Origin: JASFBA01 sp036172265
GTDB taxonomy: Bacteria; Chloroflexota; Chloroflexia; DTKN01
Assembly (NCBI GenBank): GCA_036172265.1
Contig: JASFBA010000017.1
Span: 1 to 64,000 of the forward strand
DNA: 64,000 nt
Direction: 5' to 3'
Positions 6,874 through 14,676 of this stretch are shown piece by piece. The translations under genes and the position numbers were made by a program. How positions within the stretch are numbered: position 1 is the first letter of the stretch; every line of letters starts with the position of its first letter. The notes under the pieces are model-generated. The model was not told the origin of the DNA and made no database searches. It saw only the letters and a program-made list of their open reading frames with translations.

Positions 6874-8427
6874 ATGAAAAAGCAGGACGAATTATACCAG
6901 GAAACGGCAAAAAGCGCAAATCGGCGTCGCTGGATCGGGGTCGGGCTGGGGTTGCTCCTGGTCCTGGCGGCCGGCCTTTTCCTTTACATCTTCCTGCGTC
7001 CTGGCGAACCTCCCTACGTCGTGGTTCGCCGGGGAGCCATCCGAGGCACGGTAAGCGCTTCGGGCGAGGTGGTCTCGGCCCGCCAGACGACCATTGCCAG
7101 CCGCATCAGCGGACTGGTGGAGGAGGTTCCGGTGAAGGTGGGGCAGGAGGTGGTTACCGGGACTCTCCTGGTCCGTTTTTCCGCCGAAGGACTCGAGGTG
7201 CGGGTCAAGGAGGCCCAACTCCGGTTGGAGATTGCTCAGTTGCGATTGGAGGAGGCCCGGAAAGGGGCTTCGCCGGAGGAAATCGCCGCAGCCCGGGCCG
7301 ATCTGGAGGCGGCGGAGGCCCGGCTGGCCCGCCTTCAGGCCGGTGCCCGGGCCGAAGACGTGGCTGTGGCCCGCCAGGAGGTGGTACAGGCGGAGGCGGC
7401 TCTGGAAGAGGCCCGGTCTTCTTCGGCTGTAGCGGTGGAAAGTGCCCGGTTGAACTGGGAAATCTCTGCCAACGCCCTGCGCAACGCCCAGGATGCCTAC
7501 AGCCGTATCTACTGGGAGAACGAGCGCCTGCGGCAGCGGGGCATCTCCCTCCCCCAGTCCCAGCAGGATGCCGAGACGCAGGCCTGGCGACAGGTGGAGG
7601 ATGCCGAAGACGCCATGGAACAGGCCCGGCTGGCCTATGAACGGGCCCTGCAGGGACAGAAGACGGCAGTGACCTCGGCCCAGGCCCGTCTGACCGCGGC
7701 CCGGGCCCGTTTGCAAAGCCTGCTTGTCGGTCCGGATGAGGCTGAACGGGCCGAGGCAGAGGCCCAGGTGAACCGGGCCCGGGCTTACCTATCCCAACTT
7801 CAGGCCGGGCCGGATTCGACCGAGGTGCAGATTTTGGAACGGGAACTCCTCCTGGCTCAACTGGCGCTGGAGGAGGCCCGTTCCGAACTGGACAAGGCCA
7901 GCGTCCGGGCACCTTTTGCCGGCATGGTCGTCGAGGTGGCGGCGAAGGAGGGGGAGATGATGGGTGCCTACTCCGCTCTGGTCCGGCTGGCCGATCTGCG
8001 TCAACTCCAGATTCGGGCGCGCATTGATGAAATTGATGTGGGTTGGGTAATGCCGGGCCAGGCAGTGACCGTGACGTTGGATGCCTTTCCCGGCCGGCCG
8101 CTGCGCGGAACAGTCCGGGAAGTCGCCCCTGCGGTGACGATCGAACGGGGCAGCGCCTTTTATATAGCCACCATTGACCTGCGACCGCCGATCACGGTCA
8201 CCTTGCGCCTCGGCATGGCCGCTAACCTGACCATCGTTACCGTGGAGAAAAGCGATGCCCTGCTCGTTCCCCGGCAGGCGGTGGAACGCATCGGCGAGGG
8301 CTATTACGTGACGGTGCTGCGGGAGGGGAAGAGCCAGCGGGTGCGGATCACCCTAGGCGTGGCCGACCCGCAACATTACGAGGTGCTCTCCGGCCTGGCC
8401 GAAGGGGATCGGGTGCTGTTGCGTTAG
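6874..8427 (+). CDS. HlyD/AcrA-type efflux adaptor (membrane fusion protein)
   Basis: The 517-residue protein starts with a short cytoplasmic tail and one membrane segment at about 20-43. A lipoyl-like half motif (SASGEVVSARQTTIASRISG) follows, then a long Glu/Ala/Arg-rich coiled coil at about 110-345 with internally repetitive ARLARLQAGARAED / ARAYLSQLQAGPD blocks. The second lipoyl half (KASVRAPFAGMVVEV) and beta-barrel and membrane-proximal domains end with RVRITLGVADPQHYEVLSGL. Such adaptors normally pair with an ABC (MacB-type) or RND transporter; none is adjacent, so its partner must be encoded elsewhere. The ATG lacks a strong ribosome site. Convergent with nfnB, with two bases between the stops. 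Confidence 0.88.
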   Translation: MKKQDELYQETAKSANRRRWIGVGLGLLLVLAAGLFLYIFLRPGEPPYVVVRRGAIRGTVSASGEVVSARQTTIASRISGLVEEVPVKVGQEVVTGTLLVRFSAEGLEVRVKEAQLRLEIAQLRLEEARKGASPEEIAAARADLEAAEARLARLQAGARAEDVAVARQEVVQAEAALEEARSSSAVAVESARLNWEISANALRNAQDAYSRIYWENERLRQRGISLPQSQQDAETQAWRQVEDAEDAMEQARLAYERALQGQKTAVTSAQARLTAARARLQSLLVGPDEAERAEAEAQVNRARAYLSQLQAGPDSTEVQILERELLLAQLALEEARSELDKASVRAPFAGMVVEVAAKEGEMMGAYSALVRLADLRQLQIRARIDEIDVGWVMPGQAVTVTLDAFPGRPLRGTVREVAPAVTIERGSAFYIATIDLRPPITVTLRLGMAANLTIVTVEKSDALLVPRQAVERIGEGYYVTVLREGKSQRVRITLGVADPQHYEVLSGLAEGDRVLLR

Positions 8428-8429
8428 TT

Positions 8430-9812
8430 CTACCCCGTAAGGAAGCGGTGGATGTCGGCGGTGGCGCGCTTTCCGGCCCCCATGGCGCTGATGACGGTGG
8501 CCGCTCCGGTAACAATATCCCCGCCGGCCCAGACGCGCTCCTTGGTGGTCTTCCCGGTAACCTCGTCGGCCACGACGGTGCCGTGACGGGTGCGCTCCAG
8601 GCCTTCTACGCCCTGGAAGATGAGCGGGTTGGGGCTGGTGCCGATGGCGATCACGATGAGGTCGAACTCCAGGACGAACTCCGAACCGGGGATGGGCACG
8701 GGCCGGCGCCGGCCGGAAGCATCCGGTTCGCCCAGTTCCATGCGAATGCACTCCATTGCCCGAACCCAGTTATGCTCATCGCCCAGGATGCGCACCGGGT
8801 TGGTCAGGAGGTCGAAGACGATGCCCTCCTCCTCGGCGTTTTCCACCTCTTCGGCCCGGGCCGGGAGTTCGGCCCGCGAGCGTCGGTAGACGATGTGTAC
8901 CTCCTCCGCCCCCAGGCGTAGGGCACACCGGGCCGCATCCATGGCCACATTCCCGCCGCCGACCACGGCCACGCGGGAACGTCGCTTGATCGGTGTGGCA
9001 TACTCCGGGAAGAGATAGGCCTTCATCAAGTTGATGCGGGTGAGGAACTCGTTGGCCGAGTAGACCCCGTTCAGGTTCTCCCCGGGGATGCCCAGGAATT
9101 GCGGCAGGCCGGCTCCGGTGCCCAGGAAGACGGCGTCATAGCGGGCCAGAAGTTCGTCCAGGGAGTACAGTTTGCCGATGACCGTGTCCAAACGGATTTC
9201 TACCCCCAGCCTTTTGACATAATCAACTTCAGCCTGGACGATGCGTTTGGGCAGACGGAACTCGGGGATGCCGTACATGAGGACGCCGCCGGGGGCGTGG
9301 AGCGACTCGAAGATGGTGACGGCATGGCCCAGGCGGGCCAGGTCGGCGGCGCAGGTCAGGCCGGCCGGTCCGCAACCCACCACGGCTACCTTCTTCCCCG
9401 TCGGCGGGGGGATCTCGGGCGTCGTCACCCCATGGGCCAGTTCCCAGTCGGCCACGAAGCGTTCCAGCCGGCCGATGGCCACCGGCTGCTGCTTTTTCCC
9501 CAACACGCAGGTCATCTCGCACTGCGTCTCCTGCGGACAGACCCGCCCGCAGATGGCCGGAAGGTTGTTCTTTTCCTTGAGTTCGCGCACAGCCCGCGGC
9601 AGGTCTCCTTCCCGCAGGGCCAGGATAAATTCCGGAATCTTGACCTCGACCGGGCAGCCCTGCACGCAGTACGGCTTTTTGCACTGTAAACAGCGCTCGG
9701 CTTCGGCCAGGGCCAGTTCCATCGTATAGCCCAAAGCCACTTCGTCAAAGTTATGCGCCCGCACCTTGGGATCCTGGCGGGGCATTTCCTGACGTTCACG
9801 CTTCACTACCAT
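8430..9812 (-). CDS. nfnB: NADH-dependent ferredoxin:NADP+ oxidoreductase large subunit (NfnB; glutamate synthase small-subunit family)
   Basis: The 460-residue protein has the GltD/NfnB layout. An N-terminal cysteine-rich region (CLQCKKPYCVQGCPV and GRVCPQETQCEMTC) binds two [4Fe-4S] clusters. VAVVGCGPAGLTCA is the FAD site, VAVVGGGNVAMDAAR the NADP site, and VWAGGDIVTGAATVISAMGAGK closes the flavin fold. The gene could be read as glutamate synthase beta chain, but a ferredoxin-reductase-like partner (10390-11232) lies two genes upstream and no glutamate synthase alpha chain is present. That points to the electron-bifurcating Nfn transhydrogenase, which couples NADH and reduced ferredoxin to NADPH formation. 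ATG 9812 has TAAGGAGACGGCC; the in-frame TTG at 9830 precedes that site. Confidence 0.88.
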   Translation of the reverse strand: MVVKRERQEMPRQDPKVRAHNFDEVALGYTMELALAEAERCLQCKKPYCVQGCPVEVKIPEFILALREGDLPRAVRELKEKNNLPAICGRVCPQETQCEMTCVLGKKQQPVAIGRLERFVADWELAHGVTTPEIPPPTGKKVAVVGCGPAGLTCAADLARLGHAVTIFESLHAPGGVLMYGIPEFRLPKRIVQAEVDYVKRLGVEIRLDTVIGKLYSLDELLARYDAVFLGTGAGLPQFLGIPGENLNGVYSANEFLTRINLMKAYLFPEYATPIKRRSRVAVVGGGNVAMDAARCALRLGAEEVHIVYRRSRAELPARAEEVENAEEEGIVFDLLTNPVRILGDEHNWVRAMECIRMELGEPDASGRRRPVPIPGSEFVLEFDLIVIAIGTSPNPLIFQGVEGLERTRHGTVVADEVTGKTTKERVWAGGDIVTGAATVISAMGAGKRATADIHRFLTG

Positions 9813-9824
9813 GGCCGTCTCCTT

Positions 9825-9860
9825 ACGCAATACGTAATACGCAATACGTGATACATGATA
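9825..9860. repeat. 14-bp tandem repeat ACGCAATACGTAAT
   Basis: Two units (9825-9838 and 9839-9852, one mismatch) plus a degenerate third (9853-9860) fill most of the gap between the small membrane-protein gene and nfnB. Each unit contains the palindrome TACGTA or a one-base variant. Loosely similar short motifs built on ACG occur near 53.28 and 60.11 kb. Confidence 0.6.
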
Positions 9861-9864
9861 TCCC

Positions 9865-10368
9865 TCACTTTCCTCCTAGCAACCTGCTGATCGGCTGGAG
9901 CATCGCCCTGAGGTTGGCGGCAAAGGTGCCTACCTGGGTATCTTTCAGAGGGATGGCTACGGGGATGGACAGACGCACCGGGATGGTGGTGGTCATGACC
10001 ACGTCCTGGGTGAAGGTGATGGGGAGTTCCATGCCTTCTGGCAGGACGATATCGGCGACGCCGCTGATATAGCCGCCCTGCAGGTACATCGTGACGGTCG
10101 CCCGGGAGACCGGCGCGCCCGAGGTCGTGCGAACTTGCACCGGGCCCCGGAGGTGGATGGCTACCCCCTGGATGGCCATAGGCTGGTCCACCGGGACGAC
10201 CGTCTCGATGACGGCGTTCTCCAGCCGGTCCAGTTCGGCCATCACCTGGCCCAGGACGGGACGCAGGACAAAGGGCAGGGCGATCAGAACGGCGATGGTG
10301 ATCAGGTTGAAAAGAAGGGAGAAGATGACGGCGATACGGTAAAAGAGCGGCATTCGGGGCTTGTCCAT
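9865..10368 (-). CDS. Small membrane-anchored protein of unknown function between nfnA and nfnB
   Basis: 167 residues. A charged N-terminus (MDKPRMPLFYR) is followed by one hydrophobic segment at about 12-37. An extracytoplasmic domain of beta character then contains repeated Val/Ile-Pro alternation (TTTIPVRLSIPVAIPL) and LPEGMELPITFTQDVV. No known family was recognised. The ATG has AAAGGAGGTCGGG, and the gene sits 21 bases after nfnA and 52 before nfnB, so all three should be co-transcribed. Whether it anchors or senses the transhydrogenase is unknown; the location alone suggests a functional tie. Confidence 0.8.
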   Translation of the reverse strand: MDKPRMPLFYRIAVIFSLLFNLITIAVLIALPFVLRPVLGQVMAELDRLENAVIETVVPVDQPMAIQGVAIHLRGPVQVRTTSGAPVSRATVTMYLQGGYISGVADIVLPEGMELPITFTQDVVMTTTIPVRLSIPVAIPLKDTQVGTFAANLRAMLQPISRLLGGK

Positions 10369-10389
10369 CCCGACCTCCTTTCGGCGGGA

Positions 10390-11232
10390 TCACGAGGCGG
10401 CACAGGCGTTCTCGCGTTCCCATTTCTCCAAGGCGATCTTTTCTTCTTCCAGATACTGCCGCTGCCGCTCCAGGAGGAGGTCCCAGTCCACCAGGTGGCC
10501 GTCGAAGTCAGGGCCGTCCACGCAGGCGAAACGGGTCTTGCCGTCCACGGAGATGCGGCAGGCGCCGCACATGCCGGTGCCGTCCACCATAATGGAGTTG
10601 ATGCTGACGATGGTTTTGACCCCGAATGGCCGGGTGGTCAGGCTGGCGAACTTCATCATAATGGCCGGCCCGATGGCAAAGACCAGGTCCACATGGCGGC
10701 CGCTTTCCAGAACCTCCTTGAGGGGAGCGGTCACCAGGGCGTAGCGCCCGTAGGAACCGTCGTCGGTGCAGACGATGAGTTCGTCGCTTACGGCGCGCAT
10801 CCTCTCCTCCCAGAAGAGGAGGTTCTGGCTGCGGGCGCCGATGATGGAGATCACTATGTTCCCTATTTCATGCAGGGCGCGAGCGATGGGATAGATCGGG
10901 GCGATGCCCACGCCCCCACCGACGCAGACGACGGTGCCGTACCGCTCGATTTCGGAAGGCCGGCCGAGCGGTCCCACCAGGTCCAGGACGCTCTCCCCGG
11001 CCTGCATCCGTCCCATCTGCTTCGTCGAGGCCCCGACCTCCTGAACGACCAGCGTGATCGTCCCCCTTTCCCGGTCATAGTCGGCGATTGTCAGAGGGAT
11101 ACGTTCTCCATGTTCGTCCAGACGGACGATAACAAATTGCCCCGGCTGCGCCTTACGGGCGATCTCGGGGGCTTCCATCTCAAAGAGACGCAGGACCGGA
11201 GTGAGGTCCTCCTTATGTAGAATTCGGAACAT
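10390..11232 (-). CDS. nfnA: Nfn transhydrogenase small subunit NfnA (sulfide dehydrogenase/ferredoxin-NADP reductase-like)
   Basis: The 280-residue protein has a ferredoxin-reductase fold: a flavin-binding barrel (PGQFVIVRLDEHGERIPLTIADYD), VVCVGGGVGIAPIYPIARAL at about 101-120 for nucleotide binding, and a C-terminal [2Fe-2S] motif GTGMCGACRISV...RFACVDGPDFDGH with Cys222, Cys225 and Cys237. That C-terminus is diagnostic for NfnA/SudB rather than for PyrK. ATG 11232 has GAGGAGGTGAAG; 31 upstream codons in frame have no site. First gene of nfnA-orf-nfnB. Together with NfnB it would catalyse reversible bifurcation between NADH, ferredoxin and NADP in the cytoplasm. Confidence 0.9.
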   Translation of the reverse strand: MFRILHKEDLTPVLRLFEMEAPEIARKAQPGQFVIVRLDEHGERIPLTIADYDRERGTITLVVQEVGASTKQMGRMQAGESVLDLVGPLGRPSEIERYGTVVCVGGGVGIAPIYPIARALHEIGNIVISIIGARSQNLLFWEERMRAVSDELIVCTDDGSYGRYALVTAPLKEVLESGRHVDLVFAIGPAIMMKFASLTTRPFGVKTIVSINSIMVDGTGMCGACRISVDGKTRFACVDGPDFDGHLVDWDLLLERQRQYLEEEKIALEKWERENACAAS

Positions 11233-11328
11233 CTTCACCTCCTCTTTGAGCGCGATGCAGGCCGTCCCACCGTTGGGCCGACACTGTACGGCTGCTATCA
11301 TAACATAGGGTTGGGAAAAAGACAAATT

Positions 11329-11357
11329 TTGCCCTCTGGTCGGCCCTGTGGTAGAAT
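11329..11357 (+). promoter_or_regulatory. Promoter of the DUF4126 gene
   Basis: TTGCCC (11329-11334), a 17-base spacer ending TGG, TAGAAT (11352-11357). The ATG follows 31 bases downstream with GGAGGATTTAG. Confidence 0.7.
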
Positions 11358-11387
11358 ATATCCATTGGAGAATTGCGGAGGATTTAG

Positions 11388-11924
11388 ATGGACGTCGTTC
11401 TCTCGCTCTGTGGGGGGTTGCTTCTGGCCGCGCCGGCCGGCCTGAACCCCTACTTGCCTCTGCTCTTTTTTTCCGTCATGTCCCGGCCGGGAGGCTTCCT
11501 TCAGCCGGTTTCCCCCTTCGAGTTCCTGGGCGAGACCTGGTGCATTGCCCTCTTTGCCCTGCTTTTCCTTTTGTACGTCTTTTCGGACAAGGTCTTTATC
11601 CCCGGAGAATCGTTACTTTCCCCTGTCCAGGGACGTACCCGGAGGGTCTGGCTGGGTTTTTTCCATGACCTGGAGCAGATCGTCCTCGGGCTGCTGGGGG
11701 CGGCCCTGATCATGCTGGCGAGCAACCGTGCACTTCCCCCATCCTGGTTTCTGCTGCCTCCGATGCTGGGGGTGCTTTTGGCGACCCTCCTCTACGTCGG
11801 AAAGCGGACGTTGCGACATCGCCTGGCCGGCCGCTGGGGGCCTTTTACGAACATTTTGTTGAGCCTGGCGGAGGATATTCTGGTCCTCCTTTCCTGTCTG
11901 ACCGGCCTGCTCCTGTTACGCTAA
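11388..11924 (+). CDS. DUF4126-type integral membrane protein
   Basis: 178 residues, almost entirely hydrophobic. Four or five membrane segments lie at about 4-30, 48-66, 88-108, 118-136 and 155-177. The N-terminal GLLLAAPAGLNPYLPLL segment, the FSDKVFIPGE loop and the C-terminal LLSLAEDILVLLSCLTGLLLL match the DUF4126 family as I remember it. Function is unknown for the family. It has its own promoter, is divergent from nfnA, and is followed by a small hypothetical gene. Confidence 0.75.
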   Translation: MDVVLSLCGGLLLAAPAGLNPYLPLLFFSVMSRPGGFLQPVSPFEFLGETWCIALFALLFLLYVFSDKVFIPGESLLSPVQGRTRRVWLGFFHDLEQIVLGLLGAALIMLASNRALPPSWFLLPPMLGVLLATLLYVGKRTLRHRLAGRWGPFTNILLSLAEDILVLLSCLTGLLLLR

Positions 11925-12022
11925 AGGGGACATCCCTGTCATCTCCCTGTAATCTTTCCGTCAATGGCTCTCCGGATAGGTCTGTATACTTTTTTGTGCA
12001 CCTGTTACCTGGGAAACCGACG

Positions 12023-12247
12023 ATGGAACCGTCCAACTTGGCGACCGAGTTTATCCTCTTTTGTCTGAAGCGACGTCCGGCCCGCTGGCCCGAGATTTAC
12101 GACGAGATGTGCTGGGTGGCCGGCCGGCGCCTTTTTCGCGGCCTGGGCTATGAGGAACTCTCCCGAGAGGGCCTCTCCCTCGCCCTGACCGGCCTCCCTC
12201 AACTCCGCCACTTGGTGGAGGAAGTTTCAGCCCGCCTCAGTGCGTAG
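12023..12247 (+). CDS. Small conserved-looking hypothetical protein
   Basis: 74 residues, Arg- and Leu-rich and predicted soluble and helical: MEPSNLATEFILFCLKRRPARW, then a Trp/Tyr-containing middle and GLSLALTGLPQLRHLVEEV. No domain is recognised. ATG 12023 is the first ATG that keeps the coding-like composition; a weak GGGAAACC precedes it, so the start is uncertain. A TATACT hexamer lies at 11985-11990. The reading frame has the GC bias of a real gene, and no competing frame is convincing. Confidence 0.55.
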   Translation: MEPSNLATEFILFCLKRRPARWPEIYDEMCWVAGRRLFRGLGYEELSREGLSLALTGLPQLRHLVEEVSARLSA

Positions 12248-12257
12248 GTGGTCTCCC

Positions 12258-12286
12258 CGTAGGACAAGGCGAGGCCTCGCCCTACA
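12258..12286. repeat. GTAGG...CCTAC palindrome (copy 3)
   Basis: CGTAGGACAAGGCGAGG and its complement CCTCGCCCTACAT form a hairpin with the same GTAGG/CCTAC arms as copies 1 and 2 but a GGCGAGGCCTCGCC core. It lies between two convergent genes. Confidence 0.65.
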
Positions 12287-12339
12287 TCATACCTACCCGC
12301 TTTACCAAGGTCCACGGGAATTTACGCTTAGAAGAAAGG

Positions 12340-12975
12340 TCAGTCGTCCAGGGAGCGGACAACCTCCGGCAATTGCAGGAGGCTGCCTTGAAAATCCACC
12401 CCGTCTTGGGGGCCGGCCAATTCCCCAGCGAGCATCGTATACATCCCCGCCGCCTTCCCGACCAGCAGGTTGCGCACATTGTCCTCGATGAGCAGGCACT
12501 CGCGCCCTTTGGCCGGGAGGAGTTCCAGAAGGATGCGGTAGGCTTCGGGGTCGGGCTTGCAGTGAAAGCGCAGGGAACGGATGTCGAAGATGCGTCGGAA
12601 GTGATGGTTGAGGCCCAGAGTTTGGAGGACCTGACGGGCGTGGGCAACCGTGGCATTGGTGAAAATGACCTTTTCCTGGGGCAGGGTGCTCAATACGGCT
12701 TCCAGGGCCGGATCAGGCTGCAGGTAGGCCGAGACATCCACATCGTGGACGAAGGAGAGATAATCCTCCGGATCGACCCGGTGGTGAATCTGCAGCCCGC
12801 GCAGGGTGGTGCCGTAGCGTTCGTAGTAGGACTGTCGCAGGGAGAGGACTTTGTCGGCCGGGATGCCCAGTCGCTCCTGCAGGTACAGGTTGATGCGCCG
12901 GCCGATCTCGCGGAAAAGGCCGGTCTGTGCCGGATAGAGGGTGTCATCCAGGTCAAACACTAAAAAGCGTACCAT
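12340..12975 (-). CDS. HAD-family hydrolase, pyrimidine 5'-nucleotidase type
   Basis: The 211-residue protein has all HAD motifs: FDLDDTLYP (motif I, nucleophile Asp), FTNAT (motif II), a Lys in RFHCKPDPEAY (motif III) and LIEDNVRNL (motif IV). The all-helical cap between motifs I and II, with FREIGRRINLYLQERLGI and DYLSFVHDVDVS, resembles the SDT1/PHM8 pyrimidine 5'-nucleotidases. The predicted reaction is dephosphorylation of UMP/CMP-like monophosphates. A promoter with TATAAT lies directly upstream on the minus strand. Substrate is inferred from the subfamily only. Confidence 0.85.
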   Translation of the reverse strand: MVRFLVFDLDDTLYPAQTGLFREIGRRINLYLQERLGIPADKVLSLRQSYYERYGTTLRGLQIHHRVDPEDYLSFVHDVDVSAYLQPDPALEAVLSTLPQEKVIFTNATVAHARQVLQTLGLNHHFRRIFDIRSLRFHCKPDPEAYRILLELLPAKGRECLLIEDNVRNLLVGKAAGMYTMLAGELAGPQDGVDFQGSLLQLPEVVRSLDD

Positions 12976-13005
12976 GTCACCTTGCCTTTCTTCACTCTCT
13001 CGGCT

Positions 13006-13034
13006 ATTATAGCATAGGTAGCCCTTTTTGCTAA
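13006..13034 (-). promoter_or_regulatory. Promoter of the HAD-hydrolase gene
   Basis: On the minus strand TTAGCA (13034-13029), a 17-base spacer, TATAAT (13011-13006), about 30 bases before the ATG. Confidence 0.65.
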
Positions 13035-13126
13035 TGGAACGCTAACGTTTCTCTGTCCTCGCTCTAATGGGGACGGCATAGGGTAAATGTACCTGGAAAA
13101 AGCCTGAACTGGCAAGGAGGTGTGCG

Positions 13127-13567
13127 ATGCGAGGAATGATGCGATGGCATCCGGCTCGGGAAATGGCCCGGATGCAGGACTGGATGGATCGCTTCTTCGA
13201 GGACTTTTTCCGTCCCTGGGGCTGGGTGCGTCGGGGCGAAGCCGTCGGCGTCATCCCGGTGGACATCTACGAAACGGCCGATGAGTACATCGTCAAAGCC
13301 CCTCTTCCCGGCGTCAAGCCGGAAAACCTGGACATCTCCTACGAGGCCGGCGTGCTGACGATCCGTGGCGAGGTGCCCGAGGAGGAGGTCGAAGGCGAAT
13401 GCCTCTGCCAGGAACGCGCCTTGGGCAAATTCTCCCGCTCCATCAACTTGCCCGGGAACGTCCAGCCCGATAAGATCGAAGCCCACCTGAAGGACGGCGT
13501 GCTGACCCTGCGTGTCCCCAAGGCGGAAGAGGTCAAGCCGAAGAAGATCAGCATCAAGGTCGAGTAA
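13127..13567 (+). CDS. Small heat-shock protein, Hsp20/alpha-crystallin family
   Basis: 146 residues. A short N-terminal arm (MRWHPAREMARMQDWMDRFFEDF) precedes an alpha-crystallin domain with PVDIYETADEYIVKAPLPGVKPENLDI, GVLTIRGEVPEEE, the FSRSINLP strand and KDGVLTLRVPKAEEVKPKKISI. The C-terminal I-x-I/V anchor is ISIKVE. It is an ATP-independent chaperone that holds unfolding proteins as oligomers. The ATG has AAGGAGGTGTGCG. Followed by a strong terminator. No CIRCE or HrcA site is visible upstream, so regulation differs from hrcA-grpE-dnaK. Confidence 0.96.
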   Translation: MRGMMRWHPAREMARMQDWMDRFFEDFFRPWGWVRRGEAVGVIPVDIYETADEYIVKAPLPGVKPENLDISYEAGVLTIRGEVPEEEVEGECLCQERALGKFSRSINLPGNVQPDKIEAHLKDGVLTLRVPKAEEVKPKKISIKVE

Positions 13568-13592
13568 AGCCGGGTCTTCCCGAGGCATTGAG

Positions 13593-13629
13593 AAGGGCAG
13601 GGCAGCCCAAGGGGTTGTCCTGCCCTTTT
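13593..13629 (+). terminator. Intrinsic terminator of the Hsp20 gene
   Basis: AAGGGCAGGGCAGCC, a short CAAGG loop, then GGTTGTCCTGCCCTT and TT: a 15-bp stem including two G-U pairs that ends in a T-run. Confidence 0.85.
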
Positions 13630-13733
13630 ACATCCGGGAAGGGATACCTGAGGGTAGGCCAAACGTCTGCTTTCTCCGCTCCGGCCGGCTTCGGCGCTGG
13701 CCAGCCTCAGGGGGAGAACTTGGGCAAGCCCTC

Positions 13734-14621
13734 CTATTCCGGCCGGCGGGCCCGCAGGGATATATTGACATAACTTCGACAACCTTCGGTGCGGTCGTTC
13801 AGCCGGTCCACCAGGTTGAAGAGCGCCAGTGCCCAGGTGAGGGGATTCCAGGGAACAGGGGAGACATCGGCGTAGTAGAAGCGGTCGGCCGGCCGGGCCA
13901 GGAATCGGGGCAGCCAGCCGCGTTCCAGGGCCTCTTTCCCCAGTCCGTAGACCAGGTTATGGGTAAAGGGTAGGCAGTAGTGGGTGAAACGGTCTACCCG
14001 TTCGACGACGAAGCCGGCCTCCTGTACCCGCCGTGCGAGTTCTTCTTCCTCATAGAGCCGTTCGTGGTGGGTCCAGATCCCGGCCCAGAAGCCCCGGCGA
14101 ATCGGCGGCCGGCCCAGAAGTTCGCGGGCCTTGTTCACCGGGTCCCACCAAAAGGGGTAACGGCGGCAGGGCACGGTGACGGCCAAGAGGCCGCCGGGAC
14201 GCAACACCCGATAGGCCTCGGACAGGCCGGCACGGTCGTCGGGAAGGTGTTCCAGAAGTTCGGAGAGGATCACCTTGTCGAAAAAGCCCTCCGGAAACGG
14301 CAGATGGCAGGCATCTCCCTGGACTAGGGATACCCCGGGGGGCAGATGGCATTGGGCCTGGCGCAATACCTCGGCCTCTCGATCCAGGCCGTACAGATGG
14401 CAGCCGGGCACCAGCCGGCCGAGGAACAGGAGATAAAAGCCCCGGCCACAGCCACAGTCCAGGATATGCTCGCCGGGTTGAGGGTCCAGATAGGCCAGGA
14501 CGGTGCGCACTCGCCGGCGAAAGGCCAGATCCGCCTCCCGCCGGAGCGCCCGTGAAAGCCAGGGCGGTTCATTCGGTCTGGGGATATGAACCGGTCGCTC
14601 CTCACCTTGCGCCATTTGCAC
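13734..14621 (-). CDS. Class I SAM-dependent methyltransferase
   Basis: The 295-residue protein has a methyltransferase-11 core at about 45-150: ILDCGCGRGFYLLFLGRL (SAM motif I), LYGLDREAEVLRQAQ (acidic motif II), LVQGDACHLPFPEGFFD (motif III) and ILSELLEHLPDDRAGLSEAYRV with VLRPGGLLAV. A Trp/Tyr-rich C-terminal region follows (FWWDPVNKARELLG, GFWAGIWTHHERLY). It lies 55 bases after a GT4 glycosyltransferase on the same strand, so a role in modifying a glycolipid or surface sugar is plausible but not shown. Confidence 0.82.
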   Translation of the reverse strand: MQMAQGEERPVHIPRPNEPPWLSRALRREADLAFRRRVRTVLAYLDPQPGEHILDCGCGRGFYLLFLGRLVPGCHLYGLDREAEVLRQAQCHLPPGVSLVQGDACHLPFPEGFFDKVILSELLEHLPDDRAGLSEAYRVLRPGGLLAVTVPCRRYPFWWDPVNKARELLGRPPIRRGFWAGIWTHHERLYEEEELARRVQEAGFVVERVDRFTHYCLPFTHNLVYGLGKEALERGWLPRFLARPADRFYYADVSPVPWNPLTWALALFNLVDRLNDRTEGCRSYVNISLRARRPE

Positions 14622-14676
14622 CCACTTCCCGTCCTGCTCGTTTTCTCGGGTAAGACAAAACCTGTGCCATCCCGGT

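Noticed and set aside
9217..9230. TTGACATAATC-like sequence inside nfnB as a copy of the intergenic TGACATAAT motif.
   Set aside because: It encodes conserved protein sequence and lacks the AT-rich flanks of the intergenic copies.
8430..9830. Reading the Nfn large subunit as a glutamate synthase beta chain.
   Set aside because: No alpha chain nearby, and an NfnA-type partner with the C-terminal [2Fe-2S] motif lies in the same operon.
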